Source: Planctomycetota bacterium
GTDB lineage: Bacteria; Planctomycetota; Phycisphaerae; UBA1845
Length of the DNA: 54,226 nt
Direction of reading: 5' to 3'
Assembly (NCBI GenBank): GCA_024275565.1
Contig: JAJRYY010000035.1
Span: forward strand, 1 to 54,226
Below are positions 1 through 9,022 of this stretch, piece by piece (within the stretch, counting starts at the first letter, position 1; every line of letters starts with the position of its first letter). The notes under the pieces are model-generated. The model ran no database searches and was not told the origin of the DNA. It was given only the letters and a program-made list of their open reading frames with translations. A program made the position numbers and the translations under genes.

Positions 1-2
1 CC

Positions 3-356
3 GATGAATCAAGACTCACCGCTCAGATGCTCGCCCCCGGTTCATACCTCATCGATCGCATCAATGGAGAGATATATCAGGTCAAACAACGCAACTTCAC
101 GGGAACCGGAAATAGGTACGACTTCCAGGCAACCCTGACCCTCGACCGCGAAATCGACATCAGTGATGTCGATGACAACGGGGATGGCGTTGTCAGCGGC
201 ATTGGCTTTCCTGGACCGAACGAGGTCTCCCGCGATTTCTGGGTCTTCCCGCCACCGGTCAACCGTGTCGATTCCGAAGACGACGAATTCCCCATCTTCA
301 ACGGAAAGCAACCCGTCGTCGCCATAGAGACCCGCCAGATCAGCATCGCACCCTGA
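3..356 (+). CDS. 3' end of an unidentified protein (5'-truncated by window edge)
   Basis: The reading frame is open from base 3 to a TGA at 354-356, so this is the last ~117 residues of a gene that starts before the window. The visible part reads ...LTAQMLAPGSYLIDRINGEI... and ends ...IETRQISIAP. It is acidic, with an Asp-rich stretch (DISDVDDNGDGVVSG), which would fit an extracytoplasmic protein. I do not recognise a family. The stop codon lies inside the first unit of a ~14 bp tandem repeat. An in-frame ATG at 27 exists, but the frame is open upstream of it, so it is probably not the start. Confidence 0.6.
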   Translation, partial: DESRLTAQMLAPGSYLIDRINGEIYQVKQRNFTGTGNRYDFQATLTLDREIDISDVDDNGDGVVSGIGFPGPNEVSRDFWVFPPPVNRVDSEDDEFPIFNGKQPVVAIETRQISIAP

Positions 357-412
357 TACATCGTCCCTGAGACATCGCACCCTGAAACATCGCACCCTGA
401 CATCGCCTGAAA
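344..412. repeat. Tandem repeat, ~14 bp x 5, overlapping a stop codon
   Basis: Units based on catcgcaccctga(aa) begin at 344, 359, 373, 388 and 401 with small length differences. The first unit holds the final codons and TGA stop of the upstream gene; each later copy repeats the CCTGA. Confidence 0.85.
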
Positions 413-554
413 TGATGCATCCCTGCCTGCCAAGCTGCGCCCCGCACGCTCCTGTTCCCCAGCAGCCGAGGGAAACAACAGAGAAACATACACCGACTCT
501 CATAACCACTGGTACATAGATTGGGGCAGGTCGATACCCAAAACCGTAGACATC

Positions 555-609
555 AATGTCTCAGGATAGAAAATGTCTCAGGATAGAAATCTCAATGTCT
601 CAGCATAGA
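555..609. repeat. Tandem repeat, 16 bp x 3
   Basis: Units aatgtctcaggataga at 555-570 and 572-587, and a one-mismatch copy at 594-609. The array abuts the terminator hairpin that follows. Confidence 0.9.
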
Positions 610-646
610 AAATGCCGCCAGCAGACGAATCCACTGGCGGCATTTG
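609..646 (-). terminator. Intrinsic terminator of the prepilin-like gene
   Basis: A perfect 11 bp inverted repeat, AATGCCGCCAG (611-621) and CTGGCGGCATT (634-644), encloses a 12 nt loop. On the minus strand the stem is followed by TTTTC. It lies 31 bp past the stop of the minus-strand prepilin gene and could also stop plus-strand transcripts coming from the left. Confidence 0.8.
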
Positions 647-676
647 ATAGCACATTTGGTGCAGCTCGAAAACGTC

Positions 677-1585
677 CTACGGCCAGATGAGCGAGTCGGT
701 CGAGGAGTAAGTCAACCCGGTATCAAACGTATCCTCACCTGGATATGGATTCAGGGATGGGATACCGGTTCCAGGTGCCGATCCAAGAATACGACCATTG
801 GTGAACGCATTCAACGTCATCACGGTGTAGATATTGTCAAAGTCGACGCCCACGATCGGCGTTCCTTCAAATTCAACGTGGCCATCCGAATACAGCACTG
901 CCTGACCTTCGCCCGATCCTGCACCACCATGGTTGCCGGAGTTGTACCGACGCCATTGAATCTGCGGGGAATTCTGCAGGATATTGGTATCCTGTGCGAT
1001 CTGAGTAGGTCCAGGGCCTCGGTCGGCTGCCATCGCCATACGAGCATCGACGTTCTCACTTGCACGCGTGTCAAACGGACCAAACGGAACCTGATAGCCA
1101 TAGCTGACGTTGTTGGCTCGCATGAAATCGTAGTACCGGTTGACTTCCTCGGTATCGTCCGGGAGACCACCGCTGCTCGGGCAGATGAACGCCTTGGGCA
1201 CCATCTCGCCCGCACGAATCAGAATCCAGAACGCACGGGTCGTGGACATACCAACACCGTTGGCAGCATTGTCAGACATCGTGGCGCGGTCTGGTGGGTT
1301 CAGAATGTCATTCCCCAGTTCCTCAATGTACAGAACGCCGGTTCCATTACCAATCAACGACTCATCGAACGTCGGGGTAGGCCAGGCTTCGTTCTCTTCG
1401 TTCGCGTAGATCTTGGACGACTGCCCAAATCCACGCAGGTTCGCTCGACAAACGACACGCTTGGCCAGCTCACGAGCACGCGAAAGGCTCGGAAGCAAAA
1501 TTGAGATCAACAGAGCGATGATGGCCACAACCACCAAAAGCTCAATCAGCGTGAATCCACGCACCTTCTTACGAAAAACTGACAT
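677..1585 (-). CDS. Prepilin-like protein with N-terminal cleavage/methylation motif
   Basis: A 302-residue type IV pilin/type II pseudopilin-like protein. It starts [10 protein letters not shown], then the prepilin peptidase motif [19 protein letters not shown], where the conserved E5 follows the cleavage site, then a hydrophobic helix. The C-terminal part contains [14 protein letters not shown], like the H-x-DG tail of planctomycete prepilin-like proteins, known from memory to be present in many copies per genome. Start: ATG at 1585 has GGGAGG at 1595-1600, 9 nt upstream; a TTG at 1594 would sit on top of that site and is less likely. Role inferred: exported, inner-membrane-anchored or pseudopilus-associated protein. 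The gene is monocistronic, with its own terminator at 609-646. Confidence 0.88.
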   Translation of the reverse strand: MSVFRKKVRGFTLIELLVVVAIIALLISILLPSLSRARELAKRVVCRANLRGFGQSSKIYANEENEAWPTPTFDESLIGNGTGVLYIEELGNDILNPPDRATMSDNAANGVGMSTTRAFWILIRAGEMVPKAFICPSSGGLPDDTEEVNRYYDFMRANNVSYGYQVPFGPFDTRASENVDARMAMAADRGPGPTQIAQDTNILQNSPQIQWRRYNSGNHGGAGSGEGQAVLYSDGHVEFEGTPIVGVDFDNIYTVMTLNAFTNGRILGSAPGTGIPSLNPYPGEDTFDTGLTYSSTDSLIWP

Positions 1586-1713
1586 TTCTTGCAACCTCCC
1601 ATGCCTAAAGTGGCACTTAAACTCTTGGCGATTCCAATCAGTCGGGCAAACAACGCGCTGATGGTTTTACAATGAGCGAACATATGAGACCGGTTTGACC
1701 AACTGCCCAGATG

Positions 1714-1786
1714 AAAGCACCACACAATTTAAGCGCCACACGATAAAGCGTCACACCATAAAGCATGACACGAAAGCGTCGCACTT
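1714..1786. repeat. Degenerate tandem repeat, ~14 bp x 5
   Basis: Successive units begin aaagcaccacac, aagcgccacacg, aaagcgtcacac, aaagcatgacac and aaagcgtcgcac. They keep the aaagc...cac core at about 14 bp spacing. Confidence 0.75.
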
Positions 1787-1895
1787 AAAAGTATCACTTC
1801 AATGAGGCATTCATCAGAACAATCAATCCGATAACGCGTCGCCATCCAACACCCGATGCGTCTACAAGTACCGATGCGCCACAGCACCGATCTAC

Positions 1896-1943
1896 AGCAC
1901 CTGTTCCGCAGGGAGCACCTGATCCGCAGGCAGTACCTGACCG
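1896..1943. repeat. Tandem repeat, 18 bp x 2.7
   Basis: Units agcacctgttccgcaggg (1896-1913), agcacctgatccgcaggc (1914-1931) and the partial agtacctgaccg (1932-1943). Confidence 0.8.
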
Positions 1944-2196
1944 AAAACGCCACACGTGGAACACTCGTCCACATGCAAACCAAAAAACAACAAAACAACA
2001 AAACAACAAAACTGCGTACAGAAAACTACAAACAGAGAACCACACGCAGAAAAATACAGCAGCACTTAACACCCTAGGGACATCCCGCGGGGGATCATGC
2101 GCATAAGCAAGACCAACCGCCTGAAATCCGACTTTTTCGCCCGATAATAACGAAAAAGAGGCCACAGACGACGTCCCATGACACAAACACACACTC

Positions 2197-2248
2197 GGCT
2201 TGAACCAAACGGTTTATCACCTGGCTTGTACCAAACGGTTTGCACCAC
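2197..2248. repeat. Tandem repeat, 26 bp x 2
   Basis: Two copies starting ggcttg at 2197 and 2223, both containing accaaacggttt. Confidence 0.8.
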
Positions 2249-2621
2249 AACGGTCTACGCAGTTCAGGCCTACACCTGAACAGGCACACATCAGAACATC
2301 ATGTCAGCGGACGGAGTGACTTCCAAGCATGGAAAGTCAGGTATGAATAGCGAGGATATAGGTACGTCTCAAACTGGCGGGCGGAAAAGGAATAACCTAA
2401 AGTATCAATTTATAATTGCTGAATAATGTACTACAAAAACGTCGCCACCAGTCTTTTCAAAAACCTGTCCGCTACACAGAACATTATCGTTCGTTTTGCC
2501 GCCTGTCAATGACAAAATGCGAGTTCCTCCTCTCAATTGATGAATCTGGAGGCGTGGATGTGGTTATTTCACTCAGCATCCTCAGCTTCGCCAAGATGCC
2601 CACCGCCAGGGAACCAGATGT

Positions 2622-4415
2622 TCAGCAGTCGTTTAGATCCGTCCAGTCCGGATCCGGGGCTTCGTAGACGACTTGCTGCCGGGTTAACGGGTGGCTGAAC
2701 GCTATGGATCTTGCGTGCAGGCACATGGGTGGTGCGTCAATGTGCAAGGTCTGGGTCTGTCCTATTTCGCGGCCGGGCAGATACAGGGGATCGCCCACCA
2801 CTGGCAAGTCGAGATCCCAAAGGTGGACACGAATCTGATTCGTCCGCCCTGTACGAGCGTTGGCTTCGAGGAGCGATGTCCCATCCTGATTCCTCTTGAT
2901 GAGACGAAACTCCGTTCTCGCCTCCAGACCGTCCGGGTCTGGCAAGCGTGCTCCCGCCTTGTCTGGCTTGCTGCTGATAGACGTTGTCGCGGTGAATTCA
3001 TCCGTCCCTGGCTGACCGTGGATGCGGACCCGATATGTTTTTGCCACTTCACCGCGTTCAAATTGCTTCTGAACGTCTGCGGCGTATTTGCCGGTCTTAC
3101 AAAATACGACAACGCCGGTGGTGTTCGCATCGAGGCGATGCACAATTCTCAGATGAACGTTTTGATATACTTCGTTCAAAATCCAACTCAAGCTATTCCG
3201 ATTGAATCGGCCACAGGGGTGCATCGGTATTGGAGCCGGTTTATGGATCACGACCAGCGCATCGTCTTCATGAAGAATCTGGATGTCATTGCTCACCGCA
3301 GGGTCTATGGTGCCGGGTATGATGTGATCCAATCGTTGCCCTGCTCGCAGAATGTCATCAGGGAAGATACGATGCCCCTCGGACAGCAGTTGTCCACAAT
3401 CAAAGACATTCAGCCACTGTGTTCGCGTGAGTCGTGTATACATCGCACACAAGAATTCGATTGCGCTATGGCCATCAAATCGCCCGGTGACATAGACAGG
3501 CCTGAGATTCTCATAGGCCTCGCTTCCGGGGAGTGGTGTTGTTACGTCGCGAATTGCCGCATGTCGTTGTGCAATCGTGTCCTTCCGGCGTTGCTCCGGC
3601 GACCTGTAACACTTCGGGCAGGATACTCCGGGGACATAGGTTGGCGTGAGGCTATCTTCTGGCGTCAGTATTGCCTGGCAGACGTAACATTGGGCTGTGT
3701 CGGTTTCGCAGAGATTGCTGTCCAATGCAACGCGTTTATCAAACACAAAGCATTCTCCGTCGTAATGCTCGCCAGCACACTCCTCAAAATATTTGAGGAT
3801 TCCACCGTCCAACTGGTACACATGATTAAAACCCTGGTCTTCCATCAATGGGCCTGCTTTTTCGCAGCGAATTCCTCCTGTACAAAACGTGACGATGACC
3901 TGATCTTTCATGTCGTCCGGCAATGCACTGACTGCGGCTGGAAAATCTCGAAAATCATCGATGCCAATTGCCATTGCATTGGCAAACGTGCCTACCTCGT
4001 ATTCCATATCGTTCCGCACATCGAGCATCGTCACTGCTCTGCCCTCATCAAGCCACTGCTTCAGTTCCGTCGCCGTTACGCGAGGCGATGTTTTTCGCAA
4101 AGGGTCAATGCCATCCACTCCAAATGCGATAATTTCCCTCTTTATTTTCACGAGCATGCGGCTGAACGGTTGATGACTGCTAAAACTCTCTTTCACTTCC
4201 AGATCGGCAAGCAGTGGTTCACTTTGAAGTTCCGCCAAAAATTCATCGATCGCGATGCGACTGCCTGCGAGAAAAAGGTTGATTCCTTCCGGAGAGAGCA
4301 GGATCGTCCCCTTTAGCGACAACCCTTTACACAAAGCCAGCAAGTGTTCCCGCCTCGTGGATAAATGTTCCATGGGACAAAATTTGTAAATTGCAATGTT
4401 TACGAACGCATCCAT
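2622..4415 (-). CDS. trhO: Fused TrhO-type tRNA U34 hydroxylase (rhodanese) and RluA-type pseudouridine synthase
   Basis: 597 residues in two modules. Residues 1-270 match TrhO/YceA (UPF0176): an N-terminal domain, then a rhodanese domain with the active-site loop FCTGGIRCEK (Cys178) and two CxxC pairs (243/246 and 266/269). TrhO family members make 5-hydroxyuridine at tRNA position 34. Residues ~310-597 match the RluA pseudouridine synthase family, with motif HRLDANTTG (catalytic Asp429) and the later ARTGRTNQIRVH. A single uninterrupted frame joins them. Start ATG at 4415 has GGGGAG about 11 nt upstream. The gene stands alone on the minus strand. The two activities are inferred from the family motifs; which RNA the second module modifies cannot be told from sequence. 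Confidence 0.92.
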   Translation of the reverse strand: MDAFVNIAIYKFCPMEHLSTRREHLLALCKGLSLKGTILLSPEGINLFLAGSRIAIDEFLAELQSEPLLADLEVKESFSSHQPFSRMLVKIKREIIAFGVDGIDPLRKTSPRVTATELKQWLDEGRAVTMLDVRNDMEYEVGTFANAMAIGIDDFRDFPAAVSALPDDMKDQVIVTFCTGGIRCEKAGPLMEDQGFNHVYQLDGGILKYFEECAGEHYDGECFVFDKRVALDSNLCETDTAQCYVCQAILTPEDSLTPTYVPGVSCPKCYRSPEQRRKDTIAQRHAAIRDVTTPLPGSEAYENLRPVYVTGRFDGHSAIEFLCAMYTRLTRTQWLNVFDCGQLLSEGHRIFPDDILRAGQRLDHIIPGTIDPAVSNDIQILHEDDALVVIHKPAPIPMHPCGRFNRNSLSWILNEVYQNVHLRIVHRLDANTTGVVVFCKTGKYAADVQKQFERGEVAKTYRVRIHGQPGTDEFTATTSISSKPDKAGARLPDPDGLEARTEFRLIKRNQDGTSLLEANARTGRTNQIRVHLWDLDLPVVGDPLYLPGREIGQTQTLHIDAPPMCLHARSIAFSHPLTRQQVVYEAPDPDWTDLNDC

Positions 4416-4797
4416 AATTATCTGATCTCCCCATGCGAAATACTTTTCTTCCCTGGCCGCCTTCTAAGCTCAGGTTCGATATGCCTCTCTACCATTTGCG
4501 ATGCTGTTGGAACAAACACTGCGCTGTCGGAACAAACACTACGCGCTATTGCATTCGGTGGTGCGTGTTGCCTTCTCTGGAGCAAGGCCTGCTGTGTCGT
4601 CGCGTTTCACCTCTTGTTTTTCCTTGACCACTTTCCCGGCCTTGTACTATGCTGCTGGTGCGGGTGCTCCTGACACCGCCCGCGTCCCATCCTCCGTCGT
4701 CGCACATTGTAACGTGTGTCAGAAAATGGGTCGAGCGTCATCCGCCAATCTACTGGTCCGCACGATGGGCCTGCATTGATACTCTGAGGGTTCAGCC
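4416..4797. other. Divergent intergenic region between the TrhO fusion and the exporter
   Basis: 382 bp between two divergent genes, so both promoters should lie here, but I see no strong -35/-10 pair. It contains one tandem duplication (4503-4542). Short overlapping plus-strand frames are probably chance. Confidence 0.45.
4503..4542. repeat. Tandem repeat, 20 bp x 2
   Basis: gctgttggaacaaacactgc (4503-4522) and gctgtcggaacaaacactac (4523-4542), two mismatches. Confidence 0.88.
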
Positions 4798-7629
4798 TTG
4801 GGCTTTATACATAGACAGTCGATTCGTCACCCGTGGGTCGTTCTAATCCTGATGTTCGGACTGGTCGGTGCCGTCTCGCCGGGGATTCTGCGTCTGAAAC
4901 TCCGGACTGATGGGAATGCGCTGGTACCGCAGGACGCCCGGGAAGTGGTGGACGACGCGAAGATACGAAAAGCCTTTGGGATTGAAGACTTCACGAATGT
5001 GATCGTGGATACGGGACGGGCTGACGGGATCTACGCATACGAACCTCTGAAGGTGTTGCGGAAGCTGACGAATAAGCTGACCGCCAGCGGGATGTTCAAG
5101 CCGGGGGATCTGACGAGCATTGTCACGGAGAAGAGTGACCGTGTTCGCTCGGGGACATTGATGTTTCGCACGCTTCTCGACCCTTTTCCAGATGAGCCTA
5201 AGGATCTTGCTCGCTTAAAGAAGGATATTGATGAAATCGCGATCTTCAAGGGTACGCTGGTATCGCTGGATGCCTCTGCACTTGCGATCCTGATAAAAAC
5301 GCCTCGGACAATTGATCGTTCAGAACTGCATCTTGGGATTCAGCAGGTCATCGACGGGCTGGGTGAACTACCGGACGGTGTGGATATATTTATGGCTGGC
5401 CCTCCGATCGCAGAATCGCAGCTTGGTGAGTATATCCTGGAGGATTTGCTGGGAACTCGTGTGTTGCGGGCGCTGGGTGCTGCCGGGATGACGACGCCCG
5501 TTGGGGAGGCTTTTGAGGAGGATGCTCGCCAGCGACCGTCCCTGATTGCGGTGGCGCTTGGTGTGATGGCGATCGTGTTCCTGCTGGCTTTTCGCAGCAT
5601 CTTTGCAGCTGTGCTACCTCTGATGGAGGTGGGAGCTTGCCTTGTGTTCACGTTTTCCATGATGGGCTGGTTTGATGTTCCTGTGTATCTGACGATCGCG
5701 ATCATGCCGGTCATCTTGACTGCCATCGGAGTTGCGGATGAGTTGCACATTTTCATGCATTATCGGCAGGTGCTGAGTTCGCAGGACAGGTTGACGCGGG
5801 TTGAGGCTGTTCTGGCGACGATGGATAAAATGTGGCGTCCGGTTTTGAAGACGTCGATCACGAGTTCGATCGGGTTCCTTTCCTTCGCACTGTCGCCGAT
5901 GGCACCGGTGCGGATGTTTGGCATATTTATGGCGGTGGGGATCGTGTTCTGCCTTGTGTGGTCGCTCACCGCAGTGCCCGCTATGTTGGCAGTTATACCT
6001 GAGGGTGGATTTCGGGTTCGAAGGGCAAAAAGCAGGACACCGGAACAAGACACTTCTGAAATGACATTCCAACGCAATGGCGAACTTGGGTACCACGGGG
6101 CGCTTGCTGCTCTTGCACGGTGTGTGGTTCGGTGGCGAATGGTCGTGTTGCTGGTGGCTGGTTGCCTGGTTGTTGCGTCCCCGTGGGGTGTGCGTCGACT
6201 GATCGTTCAGGACAGCTGGGTGGATGCATTTGGGCCTGAAAGCGCGACGTATCAAGCGACGCAACGGGTGAATGATGCGTTTTTTGGTGCGCATCTTTTG
6301 ACTCTGGATCTGACGGCTGATCATCTGGTGATTGATGAGACTGTGGATGTCTCGTCCTTTGATCGGCATGAGGTCCGGCTGCGTGCGTCGGACATGCTTG
6401 GTTTATTGGGTAAGAATAACAATGCTGGTCGATTGATTGGTGAGTGGGCTAATTTTTTTGTGAAAGGGGATGGGTATGATGCGGCGAAGATAGTGAAACC
6501 ACCTCAGGGTCGAAATGTTCGTGCATTTGGAGCGCTGGTGAATGATGTCCGGATTGAAGGTGCGGTTCTGGTTCTCATCCTGGACTTGCGGCGGAATCAG
6601 GATTTGAGAGAGATGTTGGATTCCGGGCCTGAGGTGTCGTGGGGGATGAAGGTCTCTGAGGGTAAGAAGCGGTTTAATCACCCCGCCATACTGAATGCTG
6701 TGGGCGGTCTGGAAGCGTTTGTCGAATCACGGGGAAATCTGTCGGTGGGTGGTGTGGTGGGTTTTCATAAGCAGGTGGCTACGACCAATTACATGGTCCG
6801 TGCCAGACGGGATGATATGCGACGAACACCGGATACTCACTATGAGGTGACTCGGTGTTTGAAGCGTTATAAAAGGCTGCGTGGTGCGGCTCGGCTGGCT
6901 GAGATCGCGAGTGCGGATCTGGATCGTTGCCTGGTCACGGTGTTTATGAAGGATGCGAATTTTGTCGCCACCGGGCAATTGATGGATGAGATATGTGCGT
7001 ATGGGCGAGAACATCTGGAACCGATGGGAATACGGGTCGGATTTTCGGGGGATGTGGCTGTCAGTCAGGCGATGATAGGCGCCATCGTGGAAACACAGGT
7101 TCAGTCACTGCTCATCTCGCTGGTGGGGATCGTGTTCGTGACGTCGCTGCTGTCAAAATCCCTGGTCTGGGGGTTGCTCTGCGTGATCCCGGCTGGCCTT
7201 GCGGTTTTGGCGAATTTTACGGTGATGGGGATATTTGGGATACCGCTGGGCGTCGCTACGTCGATGTTTTCAGGGGTGACGATTGGTGTCGGGGTGGATT
7301 ATGCGATCCATCTGCTGGAACGTGCGCGTGGGGCTACCCGTTGTTCGCGTCCAGATGGCGGACATTCGAATGGTGATGGAAGTGATCATGTAGATGAAAA
7401 CGTGATATCGGCTGTGCATCACAGTGGGCCTGCTATCGTCGTGGATGCGCTCGGGGTGGCCTTCGGATTTGGTGTGTTGATGGTGTCTCAGGTTCCGGCG
7501 AACCAGCGACTGGGGGGCTTGGTCGTGGTCGCGGTCGGAACTTGCCTGTTTTCGACGCTCATCATTCTACCAGCCATCATCGCGACGATCCGGCCAAGAT
7601 TTGCGCGTGGACCTGCTGCTCAGGCCTGA
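4798..7629 (+). CDS. RND/MMPL-family exporter
   Basis: 943 residues with the duplicated RND layout: an N-terminal membrane segment (about residues 13-31), a large extracytoplasmic domain, then a multi-helix membrane block, repeated once. Each block has the RND acidic helix: AIGVADELHIFMHY (about residue 311) and IGVGVDYAIHLLERA (about residue 831). This places it in the MMPL/HAE2-like branch that exports lipids or other hydrophobic molecules; the substrate cannot be predicted. The start is TTG at 4798, with TGAGGG about 8 nt upstream; no nearby ATG gives a better site. No membrane-fusion or outer-membrane partner is adjacent. It converges with the HIT gene across a 19 bp repeat array. Confidence 0.9.
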   Translation: MGFIHRQSIRHPWVVLILMFGLVGAVSPGILRLKLRTDGNALVPQDAREVVDDAKIRKAFGIEDFTNVIVDTGRADGIYAYEPLKVLRKLTNKLTASGMFKPGDLTSIVTEKSDRVRSGTLMFRTLLDPFPDEPKDLARLKKDIDEIAIFKGTLVSLDASALAILIKTPRTIDRSELHLGIQQVIDGLGELPDGVDIFMAGPPIAESQLGEYILEDLLGTRVLRALGAAGMTTPVGEAFEEDARQRPSLIAVALGVMAIVFLLAFRSIFAAVLPLMEVGACLVFTFSMMGWFDVPVYLTIAIMPVILTAIGVADELHIFMHYRQVLSSQDRLTRVEAVLATMDKMWRPVLKTSITSSIGFLSFALSPMAPVRMFGIFMAVGIVFCLVWSLTAVPAMLAVIPEGGFRVRRAKSRTPEQDTSEMTFQRNGELGYHGALAALARCVVRWRMVVLLVAGCLVVASPWGVRRLIVQDSWVDAFGPESATYQATQRVNDAFFGAHLLTLDLTADHLVIDETVDVSSFDRHEVRLRASDMLGLLGKNNNAGRLIGEWANFFVKGDGYDAAKIVKPPQGRNVRAFGALVNDVRIEGAVLVLILDLRRNQDLREMLDSGPEVSWGMKVSEGKKRFNHPAILNAVGGLEAFVESRGNLSVGGVVGFHKQVATTNYMVRARRDDMRRTPDTHYEVTRCLKRYKRLRGAARLAEIASADLDRCLVTVFMKDANFVATGQLMDEICAYGREHLEPMGIRVGFSGDVAVSQAMIGAIVETQVQSLLISLVGIVFVTSLLSKSLVWGLLCVIPAGLAVLANFTVMGIFGIPLGVATSMFSGVTIGVGVDYAIHLLERARGATRCSRPDGGHSNGDGSDHVDENVISAVHHSGPAIVVDALGVAFGFGVLMVSQVPANQRLGGLVVVAVGTCLFSTLIILPAIIATIRPRFARGPAAQA

Positions 7630-7648
7630 ACCATCTGGATGCAATCAG

Positions 7649-7724
7649 TTTTTTATTCATCGCGACCCGTTTTATTCATCGCAACTCGTTTTATTTATTG
7701 CGGCCCGTTTTATTCATCGCAGCC
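7649..7724. repeat. Tandem repeat, 19 bp x 4, between convergent genes
   Basis: Units based on cgttttattcatcgcaact lie at 7649-7667, 7668-7686, 7687-7705 and 7706-7724. The last two overlap the 3' end of the HIT gene, whose TAA stop (7691-7693) is in unit 3; the same ttta recurs at the same place in the other units. Confidence 0.93.
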
Positions 7725-8131
7725 CGGATGTCCTGTTGGACCTGCTCAGCCTGGTGTTCAGAATATTTCCCGGCGTTCCAGCGGAATCCCAGTCCATCTC
7801 TGGGCGAGCGGGGGATAATGTGAAAATGGACATGCATGACAACCTGACCAGCCGCAGTCCCATTATTCTGGAGAATGTTGCAAGCCTCCGCACCTGTGGC
7901 TGACTTCACTGCACTCACAAGGCCTGCAAGCGGTTCGATGACAGAACAGAGGTCATCAGGAGCCATTTCGTCGATGGTTGTATAGTGACGTTTTGGGATG
8001 AGCAGCGTATGCCCTGCAGCAAGAGGGTTGATATCCAGAAAGGCAAACGCATGATCGGTATCAAGAACTGATGTGGAGGGGATTTCACCGGCTACGATTT
8101 TGCAGAAAAGACAATCGCTGCCGTGTGGCAA
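7691..8131 (-). CDS. HIT-family nucleotide-binding hydrolase
   Basis: 146 residues. The protein begins near the usual HIT start, PHGSDCLFCKIVAGEIPS, has NILQNNGTAAGQ in the middle and the histidine triad HVHFHIIPR. HIT proteins of this type hydrolyse purine nucleoside phosphoramidates or dinucleoside polyphosphates. Start: TTG at 8131, preceded by GGGAG at 8139-8143 with 7 nt spacing. A longer frame to 8239 exists but adds 36 residues not typical of the family. The last ~10 codons (RAAMNKTGRNK) and the stop are made from the 19 bp tandem array. It follows rplQ after a 167 bp gap and could be the last gene of the ribosomal cluster. Confidence 0.9.
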   Translation of the reverse strand: MPHGSDCLFCKIVAGEIPSTSVLDTDHAFAFLDINPLAAGHTLLIPKRHYTTIDEMAPDDLCSVIEPLAGLVSAVKSATGAEACNILQNNGTAAGQVVMHVHFHIIPRSPRDGLGFRWNAGKYSEHQAEQVQQDIRAAMNKTGRNK

Positions 8132-8298
8132 TTGTGATCTCCCATACACTCTGACGATTAGATGGGCGAGTCCGGTAACACCACGACTGGCACTCTGCTC
8201 CGCCGATTCAAGCCGCAAAGTGGTCTTACATTGAGCCATGCGACAACTCTGCCTGCAACGCAGTTCGGGAAAAACTCAATTCAGCCATATAAACAGCA

Positions 8299-8940
8299 TT
8301 ACTCAGTGGATGAGGTCTCAGATGCCTTCTTTGTGCGTCCCGCACCCTTCTGCGCTTTGACAGCCGCAGCATACCGGGCATCTGCCCGACGCCTCCGCGC
8401 GGTCTTATCGGAACGGGTGAGACTGCTTGGCGCTTCTTCGTCACCTACAAGCTGAACAATCGCAAGGTGACTCTTATCTCCAAGGCGACGGTCGGCCAGA
8501 TGGATCAAACGGGTATATCCGCCCGGACGATCCACAAACCGCGGAGCGACCGTGTTGATCAGGCGGTGCATGATGGTCTCGGCAGTGAATGGAAGCTTCC
8601 CTTTGGGTGCTCCGGTCCGATAGCGTCTGCCACTCTTTGAACGAACAACCTGGGCACGTTTTGAATCGCTGAGCAGATCATATTCAGCCTGGTGTTCCGC
8701 TGGAATAACTGAACGATCACCCATCAGTTTATGTAAGCGGCGTCGCGCAATCAGACTTCCACCGTGTGCACGCCGGGCGAGTGTGATGAGCTTTTCGGCG
8801 AAGGGCTTGAGATCCTTGGCCTTTGGTAGCGTTGTGCGGATTTCGCCGTGCTGAAACAGGGACTGCGCAAGATTTCGCTGCATGGCACGACGATGGGCGG
8901 ATGTTCTGTTGAGCTTTCGTTGATGGACGCGATGATTCAT
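8299..8940 (-). CDS. rplQ: 50S ribosomal protein bL17, with long C-terminal extension
   Basis: 213 residues. The first ~120 match bL17: MNHRVHQRKLNRTSAHRRAM, then a conserved core with KDLKPFAEKLITLARR. The remaining ~90 residues, rich in Lys, Arg, Ala, Ser and Thr, have no counterpart in the ~127-residue E. coli protein. bL17 sits near the peptide exit tunnel of the large subunit. The gene follows rpoA, as in the classic alpha operon, with an 82 bp gap. Confidence 0.96.
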   Translation of the reverse strand: MNHRVHQRKLNRTSAHRRAMQRNLAQSLFQHGEIRTTLPKAKDLKPFAEKLITLARRAHGGSLIARRRLHKLMGDRSVIPAEHQAEYDLLSDSKRAQVVRSKSGRRYRTGAPKGKLPFTAETIMHRLINTVAPRFVDRPGGYTRLIHLADRRLGDKSHLAIVQLVGDEEAPSSLTRSDKTARRRRADARYAAAVKAQKGAGRTKKASETSSTE

Positions 8941-9022
8941 GGTTGCAGTTCCTGGTTACGTTGTTGTTCCTGTTTTTCGTGTTGCGCTGTTGTTCGTGTT
9001 TCGTACCGCTCTCTGCAGATGA

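Larger units (their letters stand above)
1586..2621. other. 1 kb without a convincing gene; three tandem arrays and two hairpins
   Basis: This gap separates two minus-strand genes. It holds degenerate arrays at 1714-1786, 1896-1943 and 2197-2248, an (aaaacaac)n run near 1983-2012, a hairpin CTTTTTCG/CGAAAAAG (2132-2139 with 2151-2158) and a hairpin GTTCAGG/CCTGAAC (2262-2268 with 2275-2281). Neither hairpin has a T-run. A weak minus-strand promoter candidate is TTGACA at 2509-2504 with GATAAT at 2488-2483, a short 15 bp spacer. Open frames here look like chance. Confidence 0.5.

Noticed and set aside
344-609. Attachment site or transposon ends in the repeat-rich left edge
   Set aside because: No integrase, transposase or target duplication; the repeats fit the local tandem pattern seen across the window.
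644-1504. 286-codon plus-strand open frame
   Set aside because: Antisense to the prepilin-like gene, which has a signal motif and a strong SD.
2691-4316. 541-codon plus-strand open frame
   Set aside because: Fully antisense to the TrhO/RluA gene, whose catalytic motifs are clear; the translated product has no recognisable features.
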